DNA from: Bryobacterales bacterium
GTDB taxonomy: Bacteria; Acidobacteriota; Terriglobia; Bryobacterales; Bryobacteraceae
Assembly: GCA_016789745.1 (NCBI GenBank)
Contig: JAEUQF010000425.1
Location: forward strand, 1 to 41,329
Reading direction: 5' to 3'
DNA length: 41,329 nt
Numbering within the stretch: the first letter of the stretch is position 1; each line of letters begins with the position of its first letter. The position numbers were made by a program, and so were the translations under genes. The notes under the pieces are model-generated. The model was not told where the DNA came from, ran no database searches, and worked only from the letters and a program-made list of their open reading frames with translations. Below, one piece after another: positions 33,562 through 41,329 of this stretch.

Positions 33562-36255
33562 TCATTCGAAGTACCCGTTGATGTCGATGATCACGTGCGT
33601 GTTGTCGGTGACGAACACGCTGATCGCTCCGCTGGTGCCCGCCGGAACAATCGCCGCGTTCGCCAGCACTCGCCCGTCGAACGAATTCAGGGTCGATACC
33701 AGCGGCTGCGGTTGTCCCGCCGGCCATACGCTCAGGTACGACAGCGCGCCATTGGGTACCACCGTTATGTTCAACGAGTAAGCCTGCGCGTTGGCGGGAA
33801 TTCCGCAACTGCTCTGCGGGATTGGGATGTTGCGCGTCGCACCGCCGGTGAAGATCGGCGGCCCGAAGGCCCCTGTCTTGCCCCCTCCGTCCCGTGAATC
33901 CACCACGCGGCAGGGCGTTACCGCGCGGAACTTGGGTCCGGCCGAGATCACTGTTCCGTCGGACTCCAGCAACAGCGTAAAGGCCCCCACCGCCAGCTCG
34001 TTGTAGGTGCTGGCTTCAATGGTGTACGTGCCCGATTGCGTCACCGTCAGGAAGCCGCTCGCCGGGATACGCGAGTTCAGGTTCCCGGCACTGTCGTCAT
34101 CTTCCGCCACCACGCTGCCGTCCGGCCCGATGAGCGTCAGATACGTATCGAGCGACGCCGATTGCATGGTCACCCGTAGCCGCTGCCCCACCACCGTACG
34201 AACCGTATAGCGCTTCACGTAAAAGTCGCCGCCCAGCGGGGAGAAGCAGTCAGTTGTCGTCAGCGCTCCGGTAACCGGCGTGTCGAACGAAATCGGTGTG
34301 ATCGAGCAGTTGTTCACCACGCGCAGCGTCAACGCGAATGACCCCGTGGCGCTCCCGCTGCGGGAAAATGACGTCGCTTCTATGGTGTACGTCCCGGTGG
34401 CAGTCAGCGCGAAGGACCCCGTGTCGCGCGGAATCCGCGAATTCGTGTCCGTGCCGCCATCGTCATCCTCAGCCACCACCGCTCCATTCGGTCCCACCAG
34501 GTAGAGGTAGGTATCGAAAACGCCGGACGTCATGTCGATCGTGATCGTCTGCCCCGCGGTTCCCTCGAACCGGTAGCGATTGGCATACGCGCCCGGCCGC
34601 AGTTGGCTGGCGCAGGAGGTGTTGCGCAGAATCCCCGTCAGCGGGGACCCCGGCGCTATCGACTCCGCCACGCAGCTGGAAACAGGCGCGCCGGCCTGCG
34701 ACACCGTGAACGTCCGCCCGGCGATGGTCAGCGTGCCACTCCGGGCGGTGGGCGCCGTGTTGGCGGACACCGTAAAGGTCACCGTGCCGTTTCCCGTACC
34801 GCTGATTCCACCCGTAATACTGACGAACGAGGCGCTGGTCGACGCCGTCCAGGCGCAGGTGTTCGCCGATGCCGTGACCGAAACGACGGTGGCGCCGCCA
34901 GTGGATGGAAAACTCTCCGCGCTAGAACTCAGCGAGAACGTGCAGTTGGCCGACCCGTCTTCCAGATAGCTGCTGATCAGCGGATAGATCTCGGCAAACC
35001 ACTCGCCGCCGCCGGAGATCTGGTTGTTCGATAGGGCTCGGCAGGGGTCGGCGAAATTACTGGAGTTGCCGCGCGCATGCAGTCCGCGCACCACGCTCGG
35101 CGAACTCATCCACGGGGAACCGGAGCTGCCCCCTTCGGTCAACCCGGCCGTCGGCGTGAAACTGAACTTCGCCCCATTGTCCGCCGTGATCCGCGCGGTG
35201 GTGCTGCGCAGATATGAGCCGTCCGGGTGACCCATCGCCGTGATGGACGTGTTCACCGACGCCTTCGTCGTATCCCAACCCAGGAAGAGCGAGCCCGCCG
35301 GGGCCGCCGGAAGCCGCACAAACGCAAAGTCCAACACCGAAGGCGTTCGCCCCGCCAGGTAGGTAGAGCCAAGCGTTGAGCGCGGCGGCAGCGCGGGCGC
35401 CAGCCCATTGCAGCTCGACGTGCGGTAGCGGAAGAACGTCTCCAGCGTATTCGCCACGGTCTGATTTGGAATGCAGTGATTGTTTGTGATCAGGTACGGC
35501 ACCAGGCTGCTGGAACGTGTATTGATCAGCCATCCGGTACAGACATAAGTGCCTCCCTCATCCTCCAGGCGGATCCGTGCCACCGCCTCCATCGAATCGC
35601 GGTAGGACGTGTTGCACATCGCATCCACATGACACGAAGCCACCGCCCGCTCTTCTCCCGCCTTTACCGGCAAGTCCTGCAACGTAATCGAGGCCTGCCC
35701 CGATTTCAACCCGCCGAAGCCATGCGACAGGCGGTCGATGGAAAACGGGACCCGTTCTTCGGTCCCGGCAGGCTGGTACTCCAACACCACCGTGTCGCCT
35801 TCCACCGAGCCGGCCCAGAACTCGCCGTCGCCCTTGTGCCCGCGGCCGGCATAGGGCCCGTGGACGCTGGTAGCGCCGCGCTCGCCTGCGGCGAACAGGA
35901 ACACTTTCCCTCCCGCGATCGAGAAGCCATCGAAGTGCAGACGCACATCGCTCGCTCCGCGCGACTGCAGCACCAGCAGCCAGACCCTGGCACCGGACGG
36001 CGTCGTCACCCAGCGCCCGTTCTGCAGGGCTGCCGCCGGAACAGCGCGATGGAAGCCAACCTGGTTAGCGGCCCGCGGCACGGGGCTTGCCGCTACTCCC
36101 AGCGAGTAAGCCGGCGGAAGCGGCAACTGCGCAGCCACGGCAAGCGGCAGTTCATCGGGCGCGCTGGGCGCCAGCGCCGGACTGCGCGCCGGACCTTGCG
36201 GCGCTACGGTTTGCGCCTGCGCCGCCAACGTAAGGAACACGAGCAACCAACGCAC
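33562..36255 (-). CDS. Secreted LysC/trypsin-like serine protease with BACON-like, PPC and NGYF modules (cassette A, complete triad)
   Basis: An 897-residue protein from GTG 36255, chosen because AGGAG lies 7 bases upstream and the cassette B gene starts at the matching GTG. (Residue numbers below count from an in-frame codon 17 residues earlier.) Order: signal peptide (VRWLLVFLTLAAQAQ); an N-terminal beta domain; a lysyl-endopeptidase-like protease with His277 (ITNNHC), Asp326 (VLDFAF) and Ser395 (GLTEGGSSGSP); a BACON-like Ig domain (about 455-540); two bacterial pre-peptidase C-terminal (PPC) domains with DTYL.L.GP.G.VVAEDDD cores; and a final PCRV...NGYF module. The protein ends NGYFE. 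It is probably a secreted protease held at the surface or matured by its tail. The next gene starts in the stop codon region. Confidence 0.9.
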   Translation of the reverse strand: MRWLLVFLTLAAQAQTVAPQGPARSPALAPSAPDELPLAVAAQLPLPPAYSLGVAASPVPRAANQVGFHRAVPAAALQNGRWVTTPSGARVWLLVLQSRGASDVRLHFDGFSIAGGKVFLFAAGERGATSVHGPYAGRGHKGDGEFWAGSVEGDTVVLEYQPAGTEERVPFSIDRLSHGFGGLKSGQASITLQDLPVKAGEERAVASCHVDAMCNTSYRDSMEAVARIRLEDEGGTYVCTGWLINTRSSSLVPYLITNNHCIPNQTVANTLETFFRYRTSSCNGLAPALPPRSTLGSTYLAGRTPSVLDFAFVRLPAAPAGSLFLGWDTTKASVNTSITAMGHPDGSYLRSTTARITADNGAKFSFTPTAGLTEGGSSGSPWMSSPSVVRGLHARGNSSNFADPCRALSNNQISGGGEWFAEIYPLISSYLEDGSANCTFSLSSSAESFPSTGGATVVSVTASANTCAWTASTSASFVSITGGISGTGNGTVTFTVSANTAPTARSGTLTIAGRTFTVSQAGAPVSSCVAESIAPGSPLTGILRNTSCASQLRPGAYANRYRFEGTAGQTITIDMTSGVFDTYLYLVGPNGAVVAEDDDGGTDTNSRIPRDTGSFALTATGTYTIEATSFSRSGSATGSFALTLRVVNNCSITPISFDTPVTGALTTTDCFSPLGGDFYVKRYTVRTVVGQRLRVTMQSASLDTYLTLIGPDGSVVAEDDDSAGNLNSRIPASGFLTVTQSGTYTIEASTYNELAVGAFTLLLESDGTVISAGPKFRAVTPCRVVDSRDGGGKTGAFGPPIFTGGATRNIPIPQSSCGIPANAQAYSLNITVVPNGALSYLSVWPAGQPQPLVSTLNSFDGRVLANAAIVPAGTSGAISVFVTDNTHVIIDINGYFE

Positions 36256-36326
36256 GGGGTATCTCCTGAACAGGTGTTTCGCAAGATGTACCACAGCAGT
36301 GTACAAAAAGCGACTCTTTTTCGGGA

Positions 36327-37253
36327 TCAGCGGAAATAACCGTTGATATCGACAATCACGTGCGTGGAGTTAGTAACGAAGACCGACACGCCCCCCGACG
36401 CCCCTGCCGCCACCAGCGCCGCATTCGCCGTCACCCGCCCCGTGAAGGAGTTCAGCGTGGACACCGGAGGCTGCGCCTGCCCGGCCGGATACAGCGTGAG
36501 GAAACTCAGAGGCCCGCCGGGCACCACCGTCACATTCAGCGAGTAGGCTTTCGCGTCGGCCGGGACACCACAGTTGGCCTGCGGCAGCAGCAGTGTCCGC
36601 GTGCCTCCGCCTTCCAGCACCGGCGGCCCGAACGAGCCGCTCTTGCCACTGCCCGTCCGCGTATCGGCTACGCGGCACGGAGCCAGTGGGTAGTAGTCCG
36701 CCCCTCCGGTCCCCGGTCCGAAATAGCCGTTGATATCGACGATCACATCGGTGGTGTTGGTTGCGAATAAGCTGATGCCGCCTCCGGCCCCCGCCGGTAC
36801 AATCGCCGCATTCGACACGACGCTGCCTTCAAACGCGTTCAGCGTGGACACCAGCGGCGGTGCGCTTCCGGCCGGGTAAACCGTCAGATAGCTCAGGGGC
36901 CCGCGGGGCACCACCGTGATGTTCAGGCTGTAGGCCAGCGCCGTCGACGGGATCCCGCACGCGCTCTGCGCCACTGGCACTGTCCGGCTGGCGGCCGCCC
37001 CCAGCACCGGTCCGCCGAAGGTGCTGTTCGGATTCCTGGTATCCAAAACGCGGCAGGGCCTCACCGGAAAGAAAGGCAGCGGGTTGGTCAGGATCGCCTC
37101 CCGCAGACCCTTCGAGGATGGCGAGGAAAGCTGCTCCCGGGTCGCCTCCGCCCGCACGTCTAGCGCGGACTTCACCTTCGCCGCCGGGATCTCCGCCTCC
37201 TGGCCGTGCGCCGACAGTCCCGCGGCGGCGAAAAGCAGTGCGATGGCCCTCAT
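36327..37253 (-). CDS. Secreted protein of two PCRV...NGYF modules (tail-only partner, cassette B)
   Basis: A 308-residue paralogue of 32603-33550. A signal peptide (RAIALLFAAAGLSAHG), a charged segment, LREAILTNPLPFF, then module 1 (PCRVLDTR...DINGYF) and module 2 (PCRVADTR...DINGYF); it ends NGYFR. Module 1 here is most like module 1 of the cassette A protein, and module 2 like its module 2. The two modules therefore arose before the gene itself was duplicated. The ATG overlaps the stop of the upstream pseudoprotease gene (ATGA), giving fixed stoichiometry. The 71 bases before the next gene hold an A/T hairpin (36305-36321) and a TACACT -10-like box (36303-36298). Confidence 0.85.
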   Translation of the reverse strand: MRAIALLFAAAGLSAHGQEAEIPAAKVKSALDVRAEATREQLSSPSSKGLREAILTNPLPFFPVRPCRVLDTRNPNSTFGGPVLGAAASRTVPVAQSACGIPSTALAYSLNITVVPRGPLSYLTVYPAGSAPPLVSTLNAFEGSVVSNAAIVPAGAGGGISLFATNTTDVIVDINGYFGPGTGGADYYPLAPCRVADTRTGSGKSGSFGPPVLEGGGTRTLLLPQANCGVPADAKAYSLNVTVVPGGPLSFLTLYPAGQAQPPVSTLNSFTGRVTANAALVAAGASGGVSVFVTNSTHVIVDINGYFR

Positions 37254-39964
37254 TCGTAGTACCCGTTGATGTCGATCAGCACGTGCGTGTTGTCGGTGAC
37301 GAAGACACTGACCGACCCGTTGGTCCCCGCCGGAACGATGGCGGCATTCGCCACCACGCGCCCATCAAAAGAATTCAGCGTCGATGCCACCGGCTGCTGG
37401 CTGCCCGTGGCCCAGATCGTCAGGTAGGAGAGCGGCCCGCTGGGCACCACCGTCAGGTTCAGCGAATAGGCGCGGGCTGTCGACGGGATTCCGCAGGGGC
37501 TCTGCGGAACGGGAACGTCGCGCGCCGCCCCGCCAAAAAAGATGGGGGGCCCGAAAGCGCCGCTCGTACCCCCTCCGGTTCGCGAATCCACCAGCCGGCA
37601 AGGCGACACGGCACGGAACTTTGCACCGCTGGTCGTGCCCGGACTGCTTGGAGGCGGCGTCACCGGTGGCGGAGCCACGACAGCTTCCTGCTCCAGCCGC
37701 AGCACATAACCGCCCGTCGCCAATTCGTTGAACGTGGACACTTCCAGAGTGTAATGCCCAGCCTGCGGCAGTGTCAGAAAGCCTGACCGCGGAATGCGCG
37801 AATTCAGGTTCCCGGCGCTGTCATCATCCTCTGCATAGACACTGCCATCGGGGGCGAGCAGCGTCAGATAGGTGTCCAGAATTGGCGATTCCACGGTGAT
37901 CCGTACCTGCTGTCCGGCAGTGGCTGGAAAGGTGAACCGGTCAGCGTAGAAGTTGCGACCCAGTGGCGAGAAGCAATCGGTGGTGGAGAGCGCTCCGGTC
38001 AAGGTGGTCGGGATCACCAGTGCCAGCACCGAGCAGGATCCGGCGGTGCGTACCGCAATCGAGAAGGGGCCGCTCGCCCCATTCTTGAGAAAGGAAGTCG
38101 CCTCAATGATGTAGGTGCCCGTGGCTGGCAGCCGGAACGTGCCGCGGTCGCGTGGGATGCGGGCGTTGGTGTCAACACCGCCATCATCGTCTTCGGCCAG
38201 CACTGTACCGTTGGGCCCAATCAGGTAGAGGAATGGATCAAACCGTGTTGCCGACAGTTCCACGGCGATGGTCTGCCCGCCCAAGCCGCTGAATTGGAAG
38301 CGGCGCGCAAAGGCCCCGGGCCGCAGCTGGCTGGCACAGGCGCTGCTGTTCAACGTCCCGCCTGCCATCACGCCAATCGCCAGCGGAACTGGAACACAGG
38401 CTGCTGCGGACGCGGCCTGCGCGACCGTAAAGGCGCGCCCGGCTACAGTGAGCACGGTGCTGCGGGCCGTGGTTCCCCCATGCGGCGCCACAGTGTACGT
38501 CACGTTACCTGCTCCCGTCCCTGTAGCCCCACCGTTCACCGAAACCGCGGAACTGTCCGTACTTACCGCCGACCAGACACAATTCGCGCGCGAAGTCGCG
38601 ACACCGATGCTGCCCGTTCCGCCGGCCGGAAGAAAACTCGATTCAGTTCCGCTCAGCGAATACGTACAGGCGGTGCTGGCATCCTCCAGATAGCTGCTGA
38701 TCAGCGGATAAATTTCGGAGAACCAGGTGGCGCCGCCAATCACTTCCCCAAACTGCAGCGCCCGGCAGGCGTCGGCGAAACTGCTCGCCGTGCCTCTGAC
38801 GTGCAAGCCCCGCACCACGTTCGGCGCACTCATCCAGGGACCGCCGTCGCTTCCCCCTTCGGTCAGCCCGGCGGTCACGAAAACACTGAACTTCGGGCCG
38901 TAGTCCACACCGATCCGCGCCGTCGCCATCCTGAGAAAGGAACCTTCCGGATGGCCCAGCGTCGTCAGATTCATGTTCGCCGGCAGTTTTCCCGGATCCC
39001 AACCCAGGAATAGGGCTCCTGCCGGGGTCGAGGGCAGTCGCAGCAGGGTGAAATCCAGTTCCGAACCGGGGCGCCCGGTCAGATAGGTGGCACCCAGGGT
39101 CGAGCGCCCGGGCAGGGCTGGAGGCGTCCCCGCGCACCCCGCCGTACGGTACCGGAACACCGTTTCCAAGGTGTTGGCCGCCGCCTGGTTCGGAATGCAG
39201 TGATTGGCGGTCATCAGGTAGGGGATCCGGCTGTTCGCCCGGGTGTTGATCAGCCAGCCGGTGCAGAGGTAGGTCTCACCGCCGCTCTCGATCCGCAGCC
39301 TTGCGATGGCGTCCATCGAACCGCTGTAGCTCGGATTGCACATCGCATCGATCTGGCAACTAGACACTGCGCGCTCGCGGCTGGGCTTCTCGTCCGACGC
39401 TGGCCAATCTCGGTAGCCGTGCGACAGCCGGTCGATGACAAACGGCAGCGACTCACCCGGGCCTTCTGGCTCAAAGGCCACCACGACCGTGTCGCCTTCG
39501 ACCGATCCGGCCCAGAACTCGCCGCTGCCGGCATGGCCGCGACCGCTATACGGACCCTGCACAGTTGTGCCGCCGCCGTCCGCGGGCGAATACACGAACA
39601 GCTTGCCATGGCCGGCGGCGAAGTTGGCCACATGCAGGCGCACGTGGCTTGCGCCCGGGGAACGCAGCGCCAGCAGCCAAAAGCGCCCACCGGTGGTGTT
39701 CTCAAACCAATTCCCGCGCAGCAGCGCCTCCGGCGGCACGGCTCGATGAAAGCCAATCTGGTTGTCGGCACGCTGAGAGGGTGGCTCCGCATCGCCCAAA
39801 GCGAACAGCGGCGGGGTAGTTCGCCCGGTTATGCCGAGGGGCAGTTCCGGTAGAACCTCGCTAGCAACAACCTGGGGACCACGCGCGGCACCGTGCGGCA
39901 GAATGGCCGGTTCCTCGGCCAACGCCACAGCAGAGAGGAGAAAACACACAACCCACCCATGCAC
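37250..39964 (-). CDS. Secreted LysC-like pseudoprotease with BACON-like, PPC and NGYF modules (cassette B, catalytic Ser replaced by Asp)
   Basis: A 904-residue paralogue of 33562-36255 with the same order: signal peptide (HGWVVCFLLSAVALAEE), N-terminal beta domain, protease domain, BACON-like domain, two PPC domains with DPFLYLIGPNG and DTYLTLLAPDG cores, a proline/serine linker and one NGYF-type module ending NGYYE. His255 (MTANHC) and Asp304 (ELDFTL) are kept. The nucleophile motif reads GLTEGGSDGGP, so the residue aligned with Ser395 of the cassette A enzyme is Asp373 (codon GAC, complement of 38846-38848). The rest of the domain is well conserved with no frameshift, which suggests selection for a non-catalytic role. 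The start is GTG 39964 with GGAG 9 bases upstream. Confidence 0.9.
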   Translation of the reverse strand: MHGWVVCFLLSAVALAEEPAILPHGAARGPQVVASEVLPELPLGITGRTTPPLFALGDAEPPSQRADNQIGFHRAVPPEALLRGNWFENTTGGRFWLLALRSPGASHVRLHVANFAAGHGKLFVYSPADGGGTTVQGPYSGRGHAGSGEFWAGSVEGDTVVVAFEPEGPGESLPFVIDRLSHGYRDWPASDEKPSRERAVSSCQIDAMCNPSYSGSMDAIARLRIESGGETYLCTGWLINTRANSRIPYLMTANHCIPNQAAANTLETVFRYRTAGCAGTPPALPGRSTLGATYLTGRPGSELDFTLLRLPSTPAGALFLGWDPGKLPANMNLTTLGHPEGSFLRMATARIGVDYGPKFSVFVTAGLTEGGSDGGPWMSAPNVVRGLHVRGTASSFADACRALQFGEVIGGATWFSEIYPLISSYLEDASTACTYSLSGTESSFLPAGGTGSIGVATSRANCVWSAVSTDSSAVSVNGGATGTGAGNVTYTVAPHGGTTARSTVLTVAGRAFTVAQAASAAACVPVPLAIGVMAGGTLNSSACASQLRPGAFARRFQFSGLGGQTIAVELSATRFDPFLYLIGPNGTVLAEDDDGGVDTNARIPRDRGTFRLPATGTYIIEATSFLKNGASGPFSIAVRTAGSCSVLALVIPTTLTGALSTTDCFSPLGRNFYADRFTFPATAGQQVRITVESPILDTYLTLLAPDGSVYAEDDDSAGNLNSRIPRSGFLTLPQAGHYTLEVSTFNELATGGYVLRLEQEAVVAPPPVTPPPSSPGTTSGAKFRAVSPCRLVDSRTGGGTSGAFGPPIFFGGAARDVPVPQSPCGIPSTARAYSLNLTVVPSGPLSYLTIWATGSQQPVASTLNSFDGRVVANAAIVPAGTNGSVSVFVTDNTHVLIDINGYYE

Positions 39965-39994
39965 GCAGGGATACTCCGCACCAACGGCTCAGGA

Positions 39995-40010
39995 TGTGCC
40001 GTTCGGCACA
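39995..40010. promoter_or_regulatory. Palindrome in the leader of the cassette B genes
   Basis: TGTGCCG-TT-CGGCACA is a palindrome with 7-base arms. It lies 15 bases downstream of a -10 box on the minus strand and 30 bases upstream of the GTG, where it could be an operator or a leader hairpin. Cassette A has no equivalent. Confidence 0.4.
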
Positions 40011-40025
40011 CCACGCGTATGGATC

Positions 40026-40031
40026 ACTATA
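40026..40031 (-). promoter_or_regulatory. -10 box upstream of cassette B
   Basis: On the minus strand TATAGT (5/6) lies between the hybrid kinase stop (40054) and the cassette start. Its surroundings (GAAAAAGTCGCGTTATAGTG) align with the region before cassette A, where the box reads TACACT (36303-36298). No clear -35 is seen. Confidence 0.4.
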
Positions 40032-40053
40032 ACGCGACTTTTTCGTTCAGGTT

Positions 40054-41316
40054 CTACCGGCGCAGAAACTGCGCCACGGCGGACAGCAGTTCTTCCGACG
40101 GAATCGGCTTCACCAGGTAGCCCTGCATCCCAGCCTCCATGCACATACGGCGGTGCTCCTCAGAGGTATTGGCGGTCAAGGCGAGGACCGGCGCCGATTC
40201 GTAGCCCGGAATCTGGCGGATGTGTTGCGTGGCCTCAATGCCGTTCAAGCCCGGCATCTGCAGGTCCATGAGGATCAGATCGTAATGCCGGCGCGAAGCC
40301 GCCCGGATGGCTTCCTGCCCCGATGCGGAGCATTCCACCAGATACTTGCCGCGGCGCAGCACGTGCGCAAAGATGCGCTGCGCCACTTCGTTGTCCTCTA
40401 CGAGCAGGATGCGCGCGGAGGCATTCAACTCGTCAGGATCCGACGTGGCCTGCGGGTGCTGTACCTGCAGTTCGGTAACGCGGAACGGGATCTCCACGAA
40501 GAATGTGGACCCCTCTCCCACCGTGCTATCCGCCCAGATCCGACCCTTCATGAGCGTGGTCAGCTTCTCCACCAGCGCCAGGCCCAATCCCAGCCCGTTG
40601 TAGGTTCGTGACAGCCCGCTATCCAACTGCCGGAAGGAATCGAAGATATGCGCCAGTTGATCGGCCGGAATCCCAATCCCGCTGTCCATCACCTGCATGC
40701 GCAACCGGATGGCGCCGTCCTGCATTCCCGCCGACGAGACACGCACTTCCACTTCGCCCTGCGGCGTGAACTTGATCCCATTCGAAATCAGGTGCGACAA
40801 GACCTGCCGCAGCCGTAGAGCGTCACCAATCACGATTTGCGGAACGCCGGATTCCACCGTCGAAAACAGGCGCAGTCCCTTCGACTCCGCTTTGAATTGA
40901 TGCTCGGCAATCGCCGCCGCAATCACCTCGGCCACATAGAACTCGGCCTCTTCCAGCCGCACCCGGCCCGAACTGAGCGCCGAATACTCCAATGTCGCGT
41001 TCAGGACTTCAAACAGCGTCTCGGCGCAATCCCGCGCCGCCGACACATACTCCCGCTGCTCTTCATCCAGCCGGGTTTCCAGCAGCAGATCCGTCATGCC
41101 CATGATGCCGCTCAGCGGAGTGCGGATCTCATGGTTCAGGACAGCCAGGAACCTGACCTTCAGGTTCGTGAGTTCGTCGACGTCATTTCCACCTCGTTCC
41201 GATAGCCGCGGTAGAACCACCGGGGGGGCACCGGAACCCGAAACACCGATTCGCCTGTCCGCCGGGGCCGGTAGCCCGGTGGCATTGTCTTGTACGGCGT
41301 GGGCCCATTGACTCAT
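40054..41316 (-). CDS. Hybrid sensor histidine kinase with receiver domain
   Basis: A 420-residue protein from ATG 41316; the frame stays open to the window edge, so the true start may lie outside. After about 50 low-complexity residues comes the HisKA domain with H-box NHEIRTP (phospho-acceptor His62). The HATPase domain follows, with N box LSHLISNGIKFT, G1 DSGIGIP and G2 GLGLGLALVEKL. A C-terminal receiver domain has VEDNE, phospho-acceptor Asp351 in LILMDLQMPG and Lys403 in YLVKP. No transmembrane or sensory domain is visible, so it is cytoplasmic as far as seen. It needs a phosphotransfer partner or a separate output. The gene lies 90 bases upstream of the secreted cassettes on the same strand; a regulatory link is only suggested by position. 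Confidence 0.92.
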   Translation of the reverse strand: MSQWAHAVQDNATGLPAPADRRIGVSGSGAPPVVLPRLSERGGNDVDELTNLKVRFLAVLNHEIRTPLSGIMGMTDLLLETRLDEEQREYVSAARDCAETLFEVLNATLEYSALSSGRVRLEEAEFYVAEVIAAAIAEHQFKAESKGLRLFSTVESGVPQIVIGDALRLRQVLSHLISNGIKFTPQGEVEVRVSSAGMQDGAIRLRMQVMDSGIGIPADQLAHIFDSFRQLDSGLSRTYNGLGLGLALVEKLTTLMKGRIWADSTVGEGSTFFVEIPFRVTELQVQHPQATSDPDELNASARILLVEDNEVAQRIFAHVLRRGKYLVECSASGQEAIRAASRRHYDLILMDLQMPGLNGIEATQHIRQIPGYESAPVLALTANTSEEHRRMCMEAGMQGYLVKPIPSEELLSAVAQFLRR

Positions 41317-41329
41317 CGCTGCCAATTCC

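Larger units (their letters stand above)
32603..39964 (-). repeat. Tandem duplication of a two-gene cassette (protease-like protein plus tail-only protein)
   Basis: Cassette B (39964-36327) and cassette A (36255-32603) have the same gene order, domain order, stop/start overlap and even similar start regions (GGAG or AGGAG, then TATCCC/ATACCCC, then GTG). Six NGYF modules are present in all, and each is most like the one at the same place in the other cassette. The duplication is therefore of the whole pair. Confidence 0.85.

Noticed and set aside
36256..36306. GTG 36306 as start of the cassette A protease.
   Set aside because: GTG 36255 has AGGAG at 7 bases, gives a cleaner signal peptide and matches the start of the cassette B paralogue.
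32603..39964. CRISPR-like or mobile-element explanation for the repeated DNA.
   Set aside because: The repeats are coding, about 350 bases each and in frame; there are no short direct repeats with spacers, transposase or terminal inverted repeats.

Overview
The window is a GC-rich bacterial chromosome segment with densely packed genes and short overlaps. There are two sulfatases, a Tat-type signal on an enolase-superfamily enzyme, a DUF6599-like protein, and large secreted proteins carrying a PCRV...NGYF repeat module. These point to an Acidobacteriota genome of the Solibacter/Bryobacter type. That placement is inference; there is no rRNA or other decisive marker. No tRNA, rRNA, CRISPR array, transposase or phage gene was found.

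Layout. 2-3982 (+): end of a MutS-like ATPase, a sulfatase, a membrane-anchored YfgM/TPR-like protein, and a dGTPase. 3984-5557 (-): a GDYXXLXY/DUF2157 membrane pair. 5592-12733 (+): a compact efflux operon (TetR regulator, TolC, HlyD-type adaptor, two ABC ATPases, two ABC-2 permeases). It corresponds to E. coli cecR-ybhGFSR plus an outer-membrane channel, with YbhF split in two. 12699-15616 (-): a sulfatase and an enolase-superfamily dehydratase/racemase. 15686-19598 (+): three tandem amidohydrolase-like exported proteins, of which only the middle one keeps the metal-binding residues. 19605-20963 (-): a small repeat protein and a glucuronokinase-like GHMP kinase. 20986-24044 (+): dtd, a small basic protein, and E1 alpha/beta of a 2-oxoacid dehydrogenase. 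24041-24421 (-): a PilZ protein. 24562-28577 (+): lytic transglycosylase, Asp-box sialidase-like protein, Gfo/Idh/MocA oxidoreductase, a 418-base gap with RNA-like secondary structure, and a BON-domain protein. 28584-32473 (-): a DUF6599-like protein and secA.

The most unusual region is 32603-39964 (-), just upstream of secA and downstream of a hybrid histidine kinase (40054-41316). A two-gene cassette is present twice in tandem. Each cassette encodes a large secreted protein (LysC/trypsin-like protease, BACON-like Ig domain, two PPC domains, one PCRV...NGYF module), overlapped by or abutting a gene for a secreted protein made only of two NGYF modules. In one copy the protease triad is complete (His277, Asp326, Ser395). 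In the other the serine position is Asp373, so an active protease and a probable pseudoprotease sit side by side, each with a tail-only partner. The pattern of active members beside dead paralogues recurs in the amidohydrolase trio.

Other notable points: a TetR-gene promoter overlapped by a 21-bp-period direct repeat and a 12-bp palindrome; a bidirectional promoter with overlapping -10 boxes at 15663-15669; and two candidate structured RNAs (21818-21931 and about 27503-27690).
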